A stretch of DNA of 64,000 bases from NCBI GenBank assembly GCA_002483105.1, contig DLHG01000011.1, positions 196,026-260,025 of the forward strand, in the 5' to 3' direction. Both the position numbers and the translations under genes were made by a program. Source of the DNA: Bacteroidetes bacterium UBA7674 (GTDB taxonomy: Bacteria; Bacteroidota; Bacteroidia; Chitinophagales; Chitinophagaceae). The notes beneath the pieces are model-generated. The model did no database searches and was not told the origin of the DNA. It was given only the letters and a program-made list of their open reading frames with translations. Of the stretch, positions 34,467-44,156 are shown piece by piece (positions within the stretch are counted from its first letter, which is position 1; the number at the start of each line of letters is the position of its first letter).

Positions 34467-36560
34467 CTAATTGATCACGATCTTATACACCTCATTCAGC
34501 TGAACGGCCTTCAGGTAATAAACTCCCGGAGTTAAACCCGATACATCAAAAGGCGTGGTTTCTCCTTCATTCAGGCGTAAGGTCGATTGCCTGATGCTCC
34601 TGCCACTTACATCATATAGATTAAAGTTAACAGGCTCACTACTCGTAGTATGCGAGCTGATGAATAGCATATCGTGTGTGGGATTAGGATAAATGTGCAC
34701 ACTTTGCGCTGTTCTTGTCAGGGTATAGTTGATGCTCGTGCTTTTTGCGCCGCTTGTGGTGGCTTTCAGCTTCACTACTACAGGCAGGTGGTCGGAAGCA
34801 TCATGCAAGGCAGATGCAATCGTAGAAGAATACATGCTATATGGTGGGGTATTCAATGCCTGGTTGTAGTGCAGACCGTCATTGCCATATGCTTTATACG
34901 TACTGCTCACTATATCCACACCACCCGGTGTTGTGATGGCAGAGGAAAATAAGAACATATCAAAGCGGTCATCCAGTCCACCAGTAGCACCACCACCAAA
35001 TGAGGCAGTACGCGGAGATTGCGTATGGTTGATCGCATAAGAGGAATTATTCCATGTACCACTCATGCTGATGATGTCATTGAATTTTCCATTAACGTTG
35101 CTGCCATTTGAAATGAGGTTTTGATAAGCCTGCTCTGAAGAACCGTAGATATTAAAATCACCACAAACCATAAAGTATTTACCCGCTCCCAGTGCATTGG
35201 TTACAGTACGTAAAGTGGCGGCCTCACTGGCACGTTGAGCTTCGTCAGAAGCCGTATTGCTCGCTTTCAGGTGTACAGAATATACGATCAATGTATCACC
35301 AGATGGTATATAACGGAGTTTGAATTGGTTGATATCCCTCAGAGATGTGCTGATAGCTGTATTATTGATGAACTGGAATTTTGCACTTTTATAGAAGATG
35401 CCATTGTCTGAATCAGGGCCATCTATAAAGGTTCCTGAACTATAAGTTGATGTTGTATAGTTCAATACATTGTTAAGAAAATTGGTGACACCCGTAGAGC
35501 TGGAAAGTTCCTGTACTACCAGCAGGTCCGGTTGTACATCGTTTACGATGGTGCGGTATGAAGGTTCACGCGAGGAGCCTGTACTGCCCGGATAATTTAA
35601 TAGGTTGTAGGTCATCACCGTAAATTCTGTTTCTTCAGGTTCGGTCTCCTGTGATGTTTCAAAGCTGGTAGATGCCCAGCCGGAAAATGTACTTCCCGCA
35701 CATACGCTGCGCACGTGAATATAATAAGTAGTATTAGGCGTTAGTCCGGATGCTGCATAGAAAGTTGTAGCAGTATTAGTACCCGATGAAGGTGGGGTTG
35801 CAGACGTGGTGACAGCATACTCATATGATAAAGCCCCGGTAGTTGCGCCCCAGCTCAGGTTGGCGTCTGTAGTAGTGATACCCGATGCTGTTAAGCCAGC
35901 GGGTGTATTACATGTGCCGCCGACGGTACTGATACTGATATCATCTACTGATATTTTATCTCTCGATCCGCTGGCCCCGGCTGATTCCCAGTATATCCAT
36001 CTTATCTGTACTACCGCCTGGTTCTCGGCTGCAACCGGTAGTGTCTCTGTAAAGATTCCGGAAGTATGTCCGTTTGCTTTGCCTGCACTGGTATAGGTAG
36101 ATGTTGTACCAACATCTGTAAAGCTCCCGGCTGTTCCTATTCTATATTGTAGTGCAATGCTGTTATCGCGCGCGGATTGATTAAATATTGTTTTGCATAT
36201 CCATGATACAGAAATATTTGTCTGGCCTGTAGTGTTTATCGCTACCACCACAGCACCTGAAGCATTTACTGAAGATGCTAACATGCCAATGCCATCAGCC
36301 CCCAGGTGATACCAGCCACCTGTTATTGATCCGGGTGTGCTGCCCTGGTTAGGAAGGTCGGCACTTGCAACTGAAACCGTGCGACTGGTTTGAATAGTGG
36401 AGAACTTATGCACCGCTACCCCTGTCGGCAATGTTGCGCTGCTCTGACTGTTCAAGGTGAATGGTAAGGATACTGCTGATGGATTCGTTTGGGCACGTGT
36501 TTGCGCCGGCGACATACATAACAAACCTACTGTAGTAATGAGTGAAAAGATACTTTTCAT
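34467..36560 (-). CDS. secreted endonuclease/exonuclease/phosphatase-family protein with T9SS sorting domain
   Basis: 697 residues. Signal peptide (MKSIFSLITTVGLLCMSPAQ), N-terminal beta-jelly-roll (about 30-210), fibronectin type III domain (PAGLTASGITTTDANLSWGA, about 217-300), an EEP domain (FTVMTYNLLNYPGS, LLVVQEL, FMVCGDFNIYG, DHLPVVVKL; about 310-600) and a C-terminal type A T9SS domain (HIYPNPTHDMLFISS...SGLTPGVYYLK). The EEP metal and catalytic residues (N, E, D, N, H) are present. Likely a secreted nuclease or phosphatase anchored at the cell surface or released. Confidence 0.9.
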   Translation of the reverse strand: MKSIFSLITTVGLLCMSPAQTRAQTNPSAVSLPFTLNSQSSATLPTGVAVHKFSTIQTSRTVSVASADLPNQGSTPGSITGGWYHLGADGIGMLASSVNASGAVVVAINTTGQTNISVSWICKTIFNQSARDNSIALQYRIGTAGSFTDVGTTSTYTSAGKANGHTSGIFTETLPVAAENQAVVQIRWIYWESAGASGSRDKISVDDISISTVGGTCNTPAGLTASGITTTDANLSWGATTGALSYEYAVTTSATPPSSGTNTATTFYAASGLTPNTTYYIHVRSVCAGSTFSGWASTSFETSQETEPEETEFTVMTYNLLNYPGSTGSSREPSYRTIVNDVQPDLLVVQELSSSTGVTNFLNNVLNYTTSTYSSGTFIDGPDSDNGIFYKSAKFQFINNTAISTSLRDINQFKLRYIPSGDTLIVYSVHLKASNTASDEAQRASEAATLRTVTNALGAGKYFMVCGDFNIYGSSEQAYQNLISNGSNVNGKFNDIISMSGTWNNSSYAINHTQSPRTASFGGGATGGLDDRFDMFLFSSAITTPGGVDIVSSTYKAYGNDGLHYNQALNTPPYSMYSSTIASALHDASDHLPVVVKLKATTSGAKSTSINYTLTRTAQSVHIYPNPTHDMLFISSHTTSSEPVNFNLYDVSGRSIRQSTLRLNEGETTPFDVSGLTPGVYYLKAVQLNEVYKIVIN

Positions 36561-36871
36561 AGATAAACCGTTTAGTTCTCTATAAAAGTATAGTAATACT
36601 TATCTGCCGAAATTGGTTGGTGTTATGTTTACAACCCTGTTATACACTTCCCGGATAGCGAGTAACGAAATTGTAAATCACACGTTTTTTTTTGTTGATA
36701 TCGCATTTCTTATGTTAAAGTTTTTCTTATAATTAATATTAAAAACTGCAGCTTGCAGTTATTTTTTTGTTACGATCAGCGTTCCTGTGTTTATTCAGTG
36801 CACACATACCCACGCACAAAAAAGCCGTCCCCAAACATCAGGACGGCTCTTTAAATATCTAAACATCAAAA
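36561..36871. other. gap between T9SS gene and PepSY-like gene
   Basis: Very A/T-rich, upstream region of the T9SS gene with a TACTTTTA-like -7 box around 36586 (minus strand), and a terminator AGCCGTCC/GGACGGCT at 36823-36848 after the PepSY-like gene. No coding frame. Confidence 0.5.
36817..36853. terminator. intrinsic terminator
   Basis: AGCCGTCC (36823-36830) pairs GGACGGCT (36841-36848) with A-run before and T/A-rich run after. It ends the PepSY-like gene on the minus strand. Confidence 0.7.
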
Positions 36872-37144
36872 CTACTCCTCCTTCACAAAACTCCCGTTCT
36901 CTTCAAAGAACGCTTCCTTACCCTTGCCATCCAGCTTAAAGCCGATCTCATATTCCACCTTACCATCTTCGGTTTCCTTTTCCCATTTCACATCAGTAGC
37001 CGTAGGATACTTTGTAGCAAAAGCCTCTTTCACTGCAGCAGGCACCTGTGCCTCGTCCAGGAATTCTTCTTGTTTCTCTCCGCTTGAGCAAGCCGTCATA
37101 AATGTAGCTGAGAACAAGCTCAGGCAAATGATCATCTTCTTCAT
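36872..37144 (-). CDS. PepSY-like domain lipoprotein
   Basis: 90 residues. Lipobox MKKMIICLSLFSATFMTAC with the lipidated Cys at 19, then an acidic linker and one PepSY-like unit (VPAAVKEAFATKYPTATDVK, WEKETEDGKVEYEIGFKLDG). Small lipoproteins of this type are common in Bacteroidota and are thought to bind peptides or inhibit proteases; the exact role is not known. Confidence 0.88.
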   Translation of the reverse strand: MKKMIICLSLFSATFMTACSSGEKQEEFLDEAQVPAAVKEAFATKYPTATDVKWEKETEDGKVEYEIGFKLDGKGKEAFFEENGSFVKEE

Positions 37145-37426
37145 CTATCAAAGTTTTAAAAGTAAAAATTTAGTGTCGTAGTATCCGTTCCGGAATACTG
37201 CCCGAATGTACTATTTCCTGCTAAAACGCATTTTCATATTCGGGAACTTGTGCCTAAGCTCATTTGTCACCTTTTTTTATAAGGGAAGCTTGTGCACAGT
37301 ATGATAATTTGTTTATTGTCAACTTACCCGATAGTCTTACTCCAAAGATCACGCATTTAAAATACGGTAAGGAAACACCTTAAAAATAAAAATGGCGAGT
37401 TATTAGCTCGCCACAAAAATATTTGA
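37145..37426. other. gap without gene
   Basis: A 280-base A/T-rich gap with no coding frame. A hairpin GGCGAG/CTCGCC at 37394-37412, followed on the minus strand by T/A-rich sequence, can end the DinB-family gene. Confidence 0.5.
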
Positions 37427-37921
37427 CTAATCATATTTCATTGCCGGGTAATCCAGCAATCTGCGCCACAGGGCAAGTTGGCCTATCATGCTTGCTTCAC
37501 GGTATATGGTAAAGGAGACCGTGTCGTGCCAGGTCATTTTCATAAAACCCATGTCCAGTTCACTATCCAGTTTTTTATCGTCTAATGCTATCAGTGCTTC
37601 GCGTGCAAAGGGTGTTACTTTGTTCCAGTCCCGGAGGTACGTATCAATAGTAGGGTAGTTGGCGTTCTCATTTATTCCCTTGTTATTCTCAAACAGTTCA
37701 GCATTGGTTTGCTTCATTTCGGGATGCGTTTCAGAGACCATCATATATCGCTGTGCTACCAGTGCGCCGGTAAGCCATGCCATATGATTAGCTTTTGTAT
37801 CGAGACGCCTGTACATATCTTGCTCTGAAATGCCATCAAGTGCACGGCTAAGAAAACCTGTATGCAAGTCGAACAAGGCGAGTAATCCTTCTGTTCTTGT
37901 GCTGGCTGTTTTAGTGGTCAT
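37427..37921 (-). CDS. DinB-family protein
   Basis: 164 residues, all helical, with the DinB four-helix layout: EGLLALFDLHTGFLSRALDG at the start, MAWLTGALVAQRYMMVSETH in the middle and MKMTWHDTVSFTIYREASMI near the end. Metal-binding His are placed at HTGF, HMAW and SETH. Members bind metals and often act as thiol-dependent transferases; the function here is unknown. Single gene. Confidence 0.75.
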   Translation of the reverse strand: MTTKTASTRTEGLLALFDLHTGFLSRALDGISEQDMYRRLDTKANHMAWLTGALVAQRYMMVSETHPEMKQTNAELFENNKGINENANYPTIDTYLRDWNKVTPFAREALIALDDKKLDSELDMGFMKMTWHDTVSFTIYREASMIGQLALWRRLLDYPAMKYD

Positions 37922-38015
37922 ATCTTGAGTGATTTATTTATTCCAAAGCTAGGATATCCATTACTTTGATAGAGGGCTCCAAACTGACAAACTAAGGGGG
38001 TAATTGCGACAACGT

Positions 38016-38819
38016 TTACTGGTTGTAATACTCCATTGCTTTAGGCAGATGGCTTTGTATATCCTCAATACGTTGTTGGTCGCTTGGGTGTGTGCTCAGT
38101 AATACAAAGGTACCACCGCCGCCTTGCGCCGACATCTTTTCCCAGAATGTCACCGCCGCATTTGGATTATAATTAGCAACTGCCATATAGTACAAACCAG
38201 CTTCATCAGACTCTGATTCGTGCTTGCGTGAGTATGACAGCGTTCCTAATGTAGAACCTACACCGTACACAGTATTAAACAACTGTTGTGTTTCAGCAGG
38301 CTTTGATGAGAGCAGGGTAGAAAGGGCAGTGCCACCATATTGCACCAGCAATTCCTGGCTCATGCGTTCGTTACCATGTCTTAGTACGGCATGAGCTATT
38401 TCATGACCTATTACTACTGCCAGTTCATCATCTGATTCGGTAAGTGCCAGTAACCCGCTATACACCACTATTTTGCCACCGGGCATACACCAGGCATTTA
38501 CTTCAGGGCTATTGACGAGATTGAATTCCCATTGGAACCCGTTTATCTTATCACTCTGTCCCACATCTGCGAGATACTGCTGTACTCCGGCTATTACATT
38601 GGCGGATACGGTCTGCACTCTTAGCGCCTCCGGTGTACCGGTAACCGGTGGGTTTTGCGATAAAAAATTGCCATATTCCTGTAAAGCCATGCTGGACAGG
38701 GTAGCGTCATCCACAAGATTCAACGCGCTACGTCCACTTGCATTTTTCTTGCAAGCGTAAAAAGTTGTCGCCATGGCCAAAAGACCAAGTACAGCGGCAA
38801 AAACATATACCTTTTTCAT
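38016..38819 (-). CDS. M48-family zinc metalloprotease lipoprotein
   Basis: 267 residues. A lipobox-like signal (MKKVYVFAAVLGLLAMATTFYAC), then a peptidase with HEIAHAVLRHGNE (HExxH) and SRKHESESDEAGLYYMAV (third ligand Glu) of the BepA/LoiP group. It ends QRIEDIQSHLPKA. Such lipoproteins process or degrade outer-membrane proteins in the periplasm. Single gene; the neighbours are not clearly related. Confidence 0.92.
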   Translation of the reverse strand: MKKVYVFAAVLGLLAMATTFYACKKNASGRSALNLVDDATLSSMALQEYGNFLSQNPPVTGTPEALRVQTVSANVIAGVQQYLADVGQSDKINGFQWEFNLVNSPEVNAWCMPGGKIVVYSGLLALTESDDELAVVIGHEIAHAVLRHGNERMSQELLVQYGGTALSTLLSSKPAETQQLFNTVYGVGSTLGTLSYSRKHESESDEAGLYYMAVANYNPNAAVTFWEKMSAQGGGGTFVLLSTHPSDQQRIEDIQSHLPKAMEYYNQ

Positions 38820-38985
38820 AAATTGTTATTATATAAGAGGCAAGATAACAATTTCGTACCACGAGGGTTGAAAAGGCATAAGCAGGCCTCCTGCACCAGG
38901 CAGAATGCATGCCTGCGCCAACGATAGCCTCCTATCAAAATATACTGACATATTTGTAACTTGTGAAGCCCATACCTACAAAAAG

Positions 38986-39222
38986 ATGAAGAAACAATAT
39001 ACCCTCACTGCCATCGTACTGGCTTTTGTTCTTCCGGCTTGTAATTCCAGTTGGGAATGTACCTGTGTTACGAACGAGAAGACATCAGGGATGGAGGAGC
39101 AGTCTACCAAGGTGAGTACAATACCAGGACCAAAGCAGCATGCCAGGAATGTCTGCGATACCGGAACTACTTCTTATAGCAGTACCGCATATAGTTATAG
39201 TACTGTTTGTACCTTGAAGTAG
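38986..39222 (+). CDS. small cysteine-containing lipoprotein
   Basis: From the ATG at 38986 the product is 78 residues with lipobox MKKQYTLTAIVLAFVLPAC. The mature part has three more cysteines near the start (SSWECTCVTNEK) and more at CDTGTTSY and TVCTLK. The Ser/Thr/Tyr-rich tail suggests a surface peptide. Unknown function. The frame is open 27 codons upstream but without sense. Confidence 0.65.
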   Translation: MKKQYTLTAIVLAFVLPACNSSWECTCVTNEKTSGMEEQSTKVSTIPGPKQHARNVCDTGTTSYSSTAYSYSTVCTLK

Positions 39223-39305
39223 TAAATTTTCAAACGAGACGAAATAGGATTTGTTGTCACAAGCAAGCTTGCTGCATGCTTGCGCCAACAAATAAAATGA
39301 GCTAT

Positions 39306-39515
39306 TTATGGATTGTCATCGCCGTCGCCATTGCTGTTATTCGGATTGTCGTCGGCGCCATTGTGATTTCCATTGTCGTCACCATTGCCATTACTGTTGT
39401 GTGGATTGTCGTCAATACTGTTTGATGAGTGTGAGCCGGACGGGTAGAGGCTTGATTTGGTGCACGATGCGGCTGATAACGCTATCAGCATAACAAATAC
39501 GAGTGTCTTTTTCAT
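39306..39515 (-). CDS. small Asp/Asn-rich repeat lipoprotein
   Basis: 69 residues. Lipobox (MKKTLVFVMLIALSAASC) then a low-complexity tail made of DDNPHNSNGNGDDNGNHNG-type repeats. The DNA of the tail is a degenerate tandem repeat of about 15-18 bases. Asp/Asn/Gly-rich loops of this kind bind calcium in other proteins, so a metal-binding surface peptide is possible, but that is inference. Confidence 0.65.
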   Translation of the reverse strand: MKKTLVFVMLIALSAASCTKSSLYPSGSHSSNSIDDNPHNSNGNGDDNGNHNGADDNPNNSNGDGDDNP

Positions 39516-39708
39516 AATTACTGCTTTTTCAGTTGTGTGTATGTTACTGAAAGTAAATGTAGGAAGCAGTTTTATTAATTATGTTTCGAAGAGTACAGGC
39601 AGGAATTATTGAACGATGGAACGAGAAAATGTAGGTATGAAGCATTAGAAGCTATTACTTATTTCATGTATTCCGTGAAATTACGTGTGTTTAGCGTATG
39701 AGCTTTTG

Positions 39709-40296
39709 CTAAAACAAAACCAGTTGCTCTGCCATTCCTTTTAGCGGGAACTCGTGTATCACTTCCCAGTTGTAGCCGTTGTGTTTCCATAGATAGAACG
39801 CGTTGCAATCGAAACCGTCTTTAAAGCGGCGTTTAGAATAATCTTCTTTTATCCATGGGAAGGCGTCGGGGGGTATGTCGCGGTAGCCGATGGTGATGTG
39901 TGGTTTATAACTACGCCTCGGTATATCGAAATCATAATGACGCCTCATCCTGTTCAGAAAGCCATCACGCAGTACATTCAGCTTTTGGTTCTTTAACACG
40001 TTAATATATACTAAGGGATTTATGGGATTCTCAAAGAAACCAAAGTCCTGCAGCTCAATAGGGAAACTGTTTTGCTGTGCTGCCCAATCTTGTAAAGAAT
40101 ACATTTTATCTTCAAACAACGGAGCAATATCATTGTCTATAAAGAACGGATCCAGCAGCGTGATATGCACCGGTGGCTTTAGTGCTTTTGTAAAGCTATA
40201 GTTCTCGGCAAATCCCAGTCTGTGATCGTGAATCTCCAATGCTTTTGTTTCGGGCGGCATGAAAGCGAACATGTACAAAGTGCGTGACTGTCTCAT
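39709..40296 (-). CDS. 2'-5' RNA ligase-like 2H phosphoesterase
   Basis: 195 residues with the two HxT-type motifs of the 2H superfamily: PPVHITLLDPFFI and YKPHITIGYRDI. The start MRQSRTLYMFAFMPPETKAL is cytosolic. Related enzymes hydrolyse cyclic phosphodiesters or 2'-5' linked nucleotides; the substrate cannot be read. It is followed upstream (on its leader) by ATATCCACA-like text at 40336-40347. Confidence 0.85.
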   Translation of the reverse strand: MRQSRTLYMFAFMPPETKALEIHDHRLGFAENYSFTKALKPPVHITLLDPFFIDNDIAPLFEDKMYSLQDWAAQQNSFPIELQDFGFFENPINPLVYINVLKNQKLNVLRDGFLNRMRRHYDFDIPRRSYKPHITIGYRDIPPDAFPWIKEDYSKRRFKDGFDCNAFYLWKHNGYNWEVIHEFPLKGMAEQLVLF

Positions 40297-40578
40297 AATG
40301 TGAAAGTAGGGAGGGGAAGGATAGATTGGGTGGAAATGTGGATATGTTGTGGAGCTGTTATTCGTTCATCGTTTGCCAATGACACCCGGTGCTTCATTCT
40401 ATTTTTAAATCGCCCTTATCATTTATCTTTCTATTAACATAAATAGTACTATCTTAGAAGAGTTACCATTGTAACATATCAAGTAATATTTCAATTCTGT
40501 GGCGGCGAGTGATCCTGTGTGCGTTTAGAGTTTAAGCTTTTTCTTGATGCAGTAAATTCATTTTAAAGCAAAACTATT

Positions 40579-41265
40579 ATGCTTATTTTATCCATCAGTA
40601 TGTACTATTGGGTGCGCTATAACCGCCTTCCCATTAAGGAAATACGTTCGCTTGTTGCCAATTCATTCAAGACAGTATTATTGTTGCTGCCCTTGCTTTT
40701 GTTCAACTCCTTTGCATCTGCCGGAGGAAAATGGGAATTGAAAAAAGACAGCGACGGAATAAAGATATTCACCTCCGGCATTGCCAACTCTGACGTAAAA
40801 GCGCTGAGAGCGGAGCTGACAACGAAGGGCACGCCCGCGCAACTGGCCGCCATCCTTATGAATGTAGGCAAACAAAAGGACTGGGTATATAGTACGGAGT
40901 CATCGTCGGTAGTGAAATATATCAGCAATACAGAGCTGATATACTATAGTGAGAAAGACATGCCATGGCCGGTAACCAATCGCGATGCAGTGATGCGGAT
41001 AAAAATAGATGAGCACCCGACCACCCATGTAATGACAGTAAAGGTGACTACGGTAAATAACATGGTAGCTGCGAAAAAAGATATAATAAGGGTTCCTTCC
41101 TCTACTGTGACCTGGGTAGTGACCCCCACGAGCAGCAACAGCATGAAAATAGTGTATGAAGCGCAATTGGACCCGGGCGGATCTGTACCAGCATGGGTGG
41201 TGAATATGTTTACTACCAAAGGCCCGTTTGAGACTTTTAAGAAGCTAAAAGGGATGCTAGGGTAA
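40579..41265 (+). CDS. START-domain lipid-binding protein
   Basis: 228 residues. A signal peptide or anchor (about residues 25-47, VLLLLPLLLFNSFASAG) and a START-like domain: WELKKDSDGIKIFTSGIANS, IYYSEKDMPWPVTNRDAVMR and PGGSVPAWVVNMFTTKGPFE. START domains bind lipids or hydrophobic ligands in a deep cavity. The first ATG at 40579 gives a short N-terminal extension before the signal; a later start is possible. Ends at a perfect terminator. Confidence 0.85.
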   Translation: MLILSISMYYWVRYNRLPIKEIRSLVANSFKTVLLLLPLLLFNSFASAGGKWELKKDSDGIKIFTSGIANSDVKALRAELTTKGTPAQLAAILMNVGKQKDWVYSTESSSVVKYISNTELIYYSEKDMPWPVTNRDAVMRIKIDEHPTTHVMTVKVTTVNNMVAAKKDIIRVPSSTVTWVVTPTSSNSMKIVYEAQLDPGGSVPAWVVNMFTTKGPFETFKKLKGMLG

Positions 41266-41286
41266 CACGCGAGTGTACACATTCCC

Positions 41287-41324
41287 AAAACTCAACGCAC
41301 CGCTATTGCGGTGCGTTGAGTTTT
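41287..41324. terminator. perfect bidirectional terminator
   Basis: AAAACTCAACGCACCGC (41287-41303) and its exact complement (41308-41324) around TATT. The core CTCAACGCACCGCTAT is also found in the repeat copies at 43981 and 48031, so this terminator has the same sequence type as a dispersed repeat. Confidence 0.9.
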
Positions 41325-41325
41325 C

Positions 41326-42024
41326 TTAGAAACGGAAATTGAAGAAGAACCTGTTGGAGAAGGTACCTAGGTTGAAGTCGAAAGTACTGTTGGTATTGCC
41401 GTATGCTGTTGTAGATTTATAAGCGGCTTCGAGGGGAGCTATTTCTGCTCCGAAGGCTACACGGTTGAACTGGAGTTTAGCGCCGATGGTGGGTACGAAT
41501 CCAACATCGGTCATGTTCACATTGCTAGAGGTAAGCGGACGCATGTCGGCTGTCATGTACTGGCGGCTACCGGCATCCCTGTATTGGCTTGCTTCAGTTT
41601 CTTCGATCTCGCCACGTCCGGTTCCGCCACGTAGTTCGAGGGCGGCAAAGAGATATACCTTTTTATAAAAATGCCGTTGCATTTCCACCCCTGCGCCGAG
41701 GAAGGCCATGTTCACAGTACTGTTGCTGAATACGGTGAATACAGTATCATTGACAGAAGGCCTCGTAGAAGGGCGTGTATCGAACGTCGAATACCTGGCA
41801 TAAGACACGAGGGTACGGTATGCGGTATTGGGTTTTACCCAACGCTTGTATTGAAGACCCGTCATCATGAGTGTATTGGTAGCATCGGTGTTGATGACAG
41901 AATTGGAGAAGATACCAATCTCGTTGTTGCGCTCCGGTTGGGCGGGTATGGTTGCTTCGGTTGTTTGTGCCGTGGCGGGAATAGTGAGTATTATCCCCAG
42001 TGCTATTAATAAGGTCTTTGACAT
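41326..42024 (-). CDS. outer-membrane beta-barrel protein
   Basis: From the ATG at 42024 the product is 232 residues. Signal peptide MSKTLLIALGIILTIPATAQ, then antiparallel strand-like stretches (TGLQYKRWVKPNTAYRTLVS, FNRVAFGAEIAPLEAAYKST) and a terminal Phe (NRFFFNFRF), the usual ending for barrel assembly. Function unknown. The frame continues to 42102 but without a signal. Convergent with the START gene. Confidence 0.8.
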   Translation of the reverse strand: MSKTLLIALGIILTIPATAQTTEATIPAQPERNNEIGIFSNSVINTDATNTLMMTGLQYKRWVKPNTAYRTLVSYARYSTFDTRPSTRPSVNDTVFTVFSNSTVNMAFLGAGVEMQRHFYKKVYLFAALELRGGTGRGEIEETEASQYRDAGSRQYMTADMRPLTSSNVNMTDVGFVPTIGAKLQFNRVAFGAEIAPLEAAYKSTTAYGNTNSTFDFNLGTFSNRFFFNFRF

Positions 42025-42185
42025 GATGAAGGTTTTTTGGATTAACGTTAAAGATAAGAGTTTATTGTATATGGGAAAGGGGGATATTGAGGAGCGAGAC
42101 ACCCACCCCGCCTAAGCTGCGCAAAGGCACCCCTCCCTGAAAAAGGGCGGGGAGTCGGGGTAATGAGGTTGTGTGCCGGGGGAGA

Positions 42186-42404
42186 CTAGCTTGCCAGGAA
42201 GATACCGACATGCACTAACGCCCATAGGAGGACTATACAAACTACAAAAACAACGGGAACCCAAACTGCTGAGATACCGGCCCAACCATAGCTGCGTGCG
42301 TAACGCTCTATCAACTTACGTTTGTGGTACTTGCCATAACGTAAACGCATATACAAATACCCGATGGGAGCATGGATCGCTTTTATTAGCAGCCGGGATA
42401 TCAT
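42186..42404 (-). CDS. possible small membrane protein
   Basis: 72 residues: a basic N-terminal half (MISRLLIKAIHAPIGYLYMR, KYHKRKLIERYARSYG) and a membrane span at the end (WVPVVFVVCIVLLWALVHVG). The composition is protein-like and it is on the same strand as the lipoprotein gene 15 bases upstream, but no family supports it. Confidence 0.45.
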   Translation of the reverse strand: MISRLLIKAIHAPIGYLYMRLRYGKYHKRKLIERYARSYGWAGISAVWVPVVFVVCIVLLWALVHVGIFLAS

Positions 42405-42419
42405 AATGTAAGTTAGTGA

Positions 42420-42650
42420 TCAGATCTCGCCGCTGCCGAATTTGCAATATGGTCCGTTAAAGAGATTTGTTTTTTTTAGTGAATCTTCGGTAATGTGACA
42501 GCGAGGTTCTCCATCCTGAAATGAAGGTGCGTATAGGATGCTTCGATGAACTTTATTGTCCTCTTTATCTAAGCAATTGCATGTGTATCGTTTGTCTTTT
42601 TTACAAGAGATGAGTGCCGATGCGGCAAACAGGATCATTAGGTATCTCAT
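42420..42650 (-). CDS. small lipoprotein
   Basis: From the ATG at 42650 the product is 76 residues with lipobox MRYLMILFAASALISC. The mature part is charged with CNCLDKEDNK, PRCHITEDS and PYCKFGSG, four further cysteines that may pair. Unknown function; it resembles the small Cys-rich lipoprotein at 38986 in length and start but not clearly in sequence. Confidence 0.6.
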   Translation of the reverse strand: MRYLMILFAASALISCKKDKRYTCNCLDKEDNKVHRSILYAPSFQDGEPRCHITEDSLKKTNLFNGPYCKFGSGEI

Positions 42651-42825
42651 AAGGGTTGTTTTGTGATATAGCAGCAATATATATGCCAAAAAACTTATTG
42701 TTCGGATAGCCAGAAATTTGCCCTTATGACTCACTATTACGCGCCGGTCAGAGACCGGTTTATCTATTTAGACACCGAAGCGCTGCGCTAACTCCTGCGC
42801 CAGATGCGAACTAACTTCAAACCCA

Positions 42826-43740
42826 TCACGACAGCGGTTCGGGCTTAGGAGGGCCACCTGCCGGTTTTGACCTGTCGTCAGGTAAGGGTATAAATTCTGT
42901 GTTATCGTTCGGCGGCAATATTATCCTGCCTTGTTTCCAATCCTCTTTCGCCTGCTCTATACGCTCTTTTCGTGAGGACACGAAGTTCCACCAAATGTAG
43001 CGTTCGCCCAAAGGTTCGCCACCCAAAAGCATCAGTGTAGTAAATTCTTTTGCAACAAGTACAGGGTCTGACCCGGTGGTGAAGACGAGCATCTTTCCTG
43101 CATCATAGTTCACACCTGACAACTCGATAGATCCTGAAACGATATACAACCCTCTTTCCGAATAATCCTTCGGCAGCGTAAATGCAGTTCCCTTAGTAAG
43201 CGTGACATGCAAATAGAATAAAGGTGAATTTGTCTTTACATCATTGCTTAGGCCATATGCATTTCCCGCTATCAACCGCATCCATATGCCTTTATCGGTA
43301 AAGACGGGAAGCTGCTCGACAGTGTAATTATTGAAAGATGGGTTGGTTTCTTCGTCCTTCTCGGGTAATGCTACCCATGTCTGTATCATTTCCAGGCCTC
43401 CGGAGAGTGATGAGGGGTTCTCGAACCGCTCGGAGTGGGCAATGCCGCTACCGGCGGTCATCCAGTTCACTTCGCCGGGTTTTATTATCTGCTCTACGCC
43501 CAGGCTATCCCTATGGGTCACCTGCCCGCCAAATAAATAGCTAACGGTAGAAAGGCCGATATGCGGGTGCGGGAGTACATCGAGCGCGGAGGAAGGTACG
43601 GGGATATTGGTGAGCGGCCCAGCGTGATCCATAAAGATGAACGGACCTACCATCCTGCGAAGACGAAACGGAAGAATACGTTTAACGCTCATAGCCGCAC
43701 TAATGGTTGCCGTGCGTGCTTCTACCACTATCTCTATCAT
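42826..43740 (-). CDS. pirin family protein
   Basis: 304 residues: a bicupin with the pirin signature LDVLPHPHIGLSTVSYLFGG and HRDSLGVEQIIKPGEVNWMT, followed by GSGIAHSERFE, where the metal-binding His-x-His and later His/Glu are kept. The C-terminal cupin reads PLGERYIWWNFVSSRKERIE. Known pirins act as quercetinase-like dioxygenases or regulators of transcription and metabolism. Single gene with repeats on both sides. Confidence 0.92.
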   Translation of the reverse strand: MIEIVVEARTATISAAMSVKRILPFRLRRMVGPFIFMDHAGPLTNIPVPSSALDVLPHPHIGLSTVSYLFGGQVTHRDSLGVEQIIKPGEVNWMTAGSGIAHSERFENPSSLSGGLEMIQTWVALPEKDEETNPSFNNYTVEQLPVFTDKGIWMRLIAGNAYGLSNDVKTNSPLFYLHVTLTKGTAFTLPKDYSERGLYIVSGSIELSGVNYDAGKMLVFTTGSDPVLVAKEFTTLMLLGGEPLGERYIWWNFVSSRKERIEQAKEDWKQGRIILPPNDNTEFIPLPDDRSKPAGGPPKPEPLS

Positions 43741-44156
43741 AACGGTTCTATTATGGGTATGTAATATACGCCATTTCTTAGAGGGTAGTCTGAACCGGGA
43801 TTTTTGGGAATTGGTTGTGGCTGTTGCAAACTGCCATTATTTACTGCCACAAGTGAAAAACACTTGCGGCAGCAGTAGGAGGATTTGTAGACGCATTACA
43901 AACGCTATTCCCGTGCATCCTCGTTGCAAACGAGGACGAGATGGGTGGGGAGCACTTGCGTGAGTGGACACCACCCCCCAAAACTCACCGCACCGCTATC
44001 GCGGAGGCGTTGAGTTTTGACCCCTCCTCCGAAAGGAGGGGTATCGTGATTGTTGCGTTCGAATTCGCCAATCGGGAGATTATTTCGCTGCGCTTCATGA
44101 GAAAAGTTGACTGCGGGGGCAATGTAATCAGAGACTATGCAGAGCCGGGTCTTCTG
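43741..44156. repeat. dispersed repeat R2, copy 1, in a 416-base gap
   Basis: 43823-43872 (CAAACTGCCATTATTTACTG onward) and 43950-44056 (GCACTTGCGTGAGTGGACAC, CACCGCTATCGCGGAGGCG, CCCCTCCTCCGAAAGGAGGG) match 47965-48106. TCTGAACCGGGATTTTT is at 43789. No gene. Confidence 0.75.
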
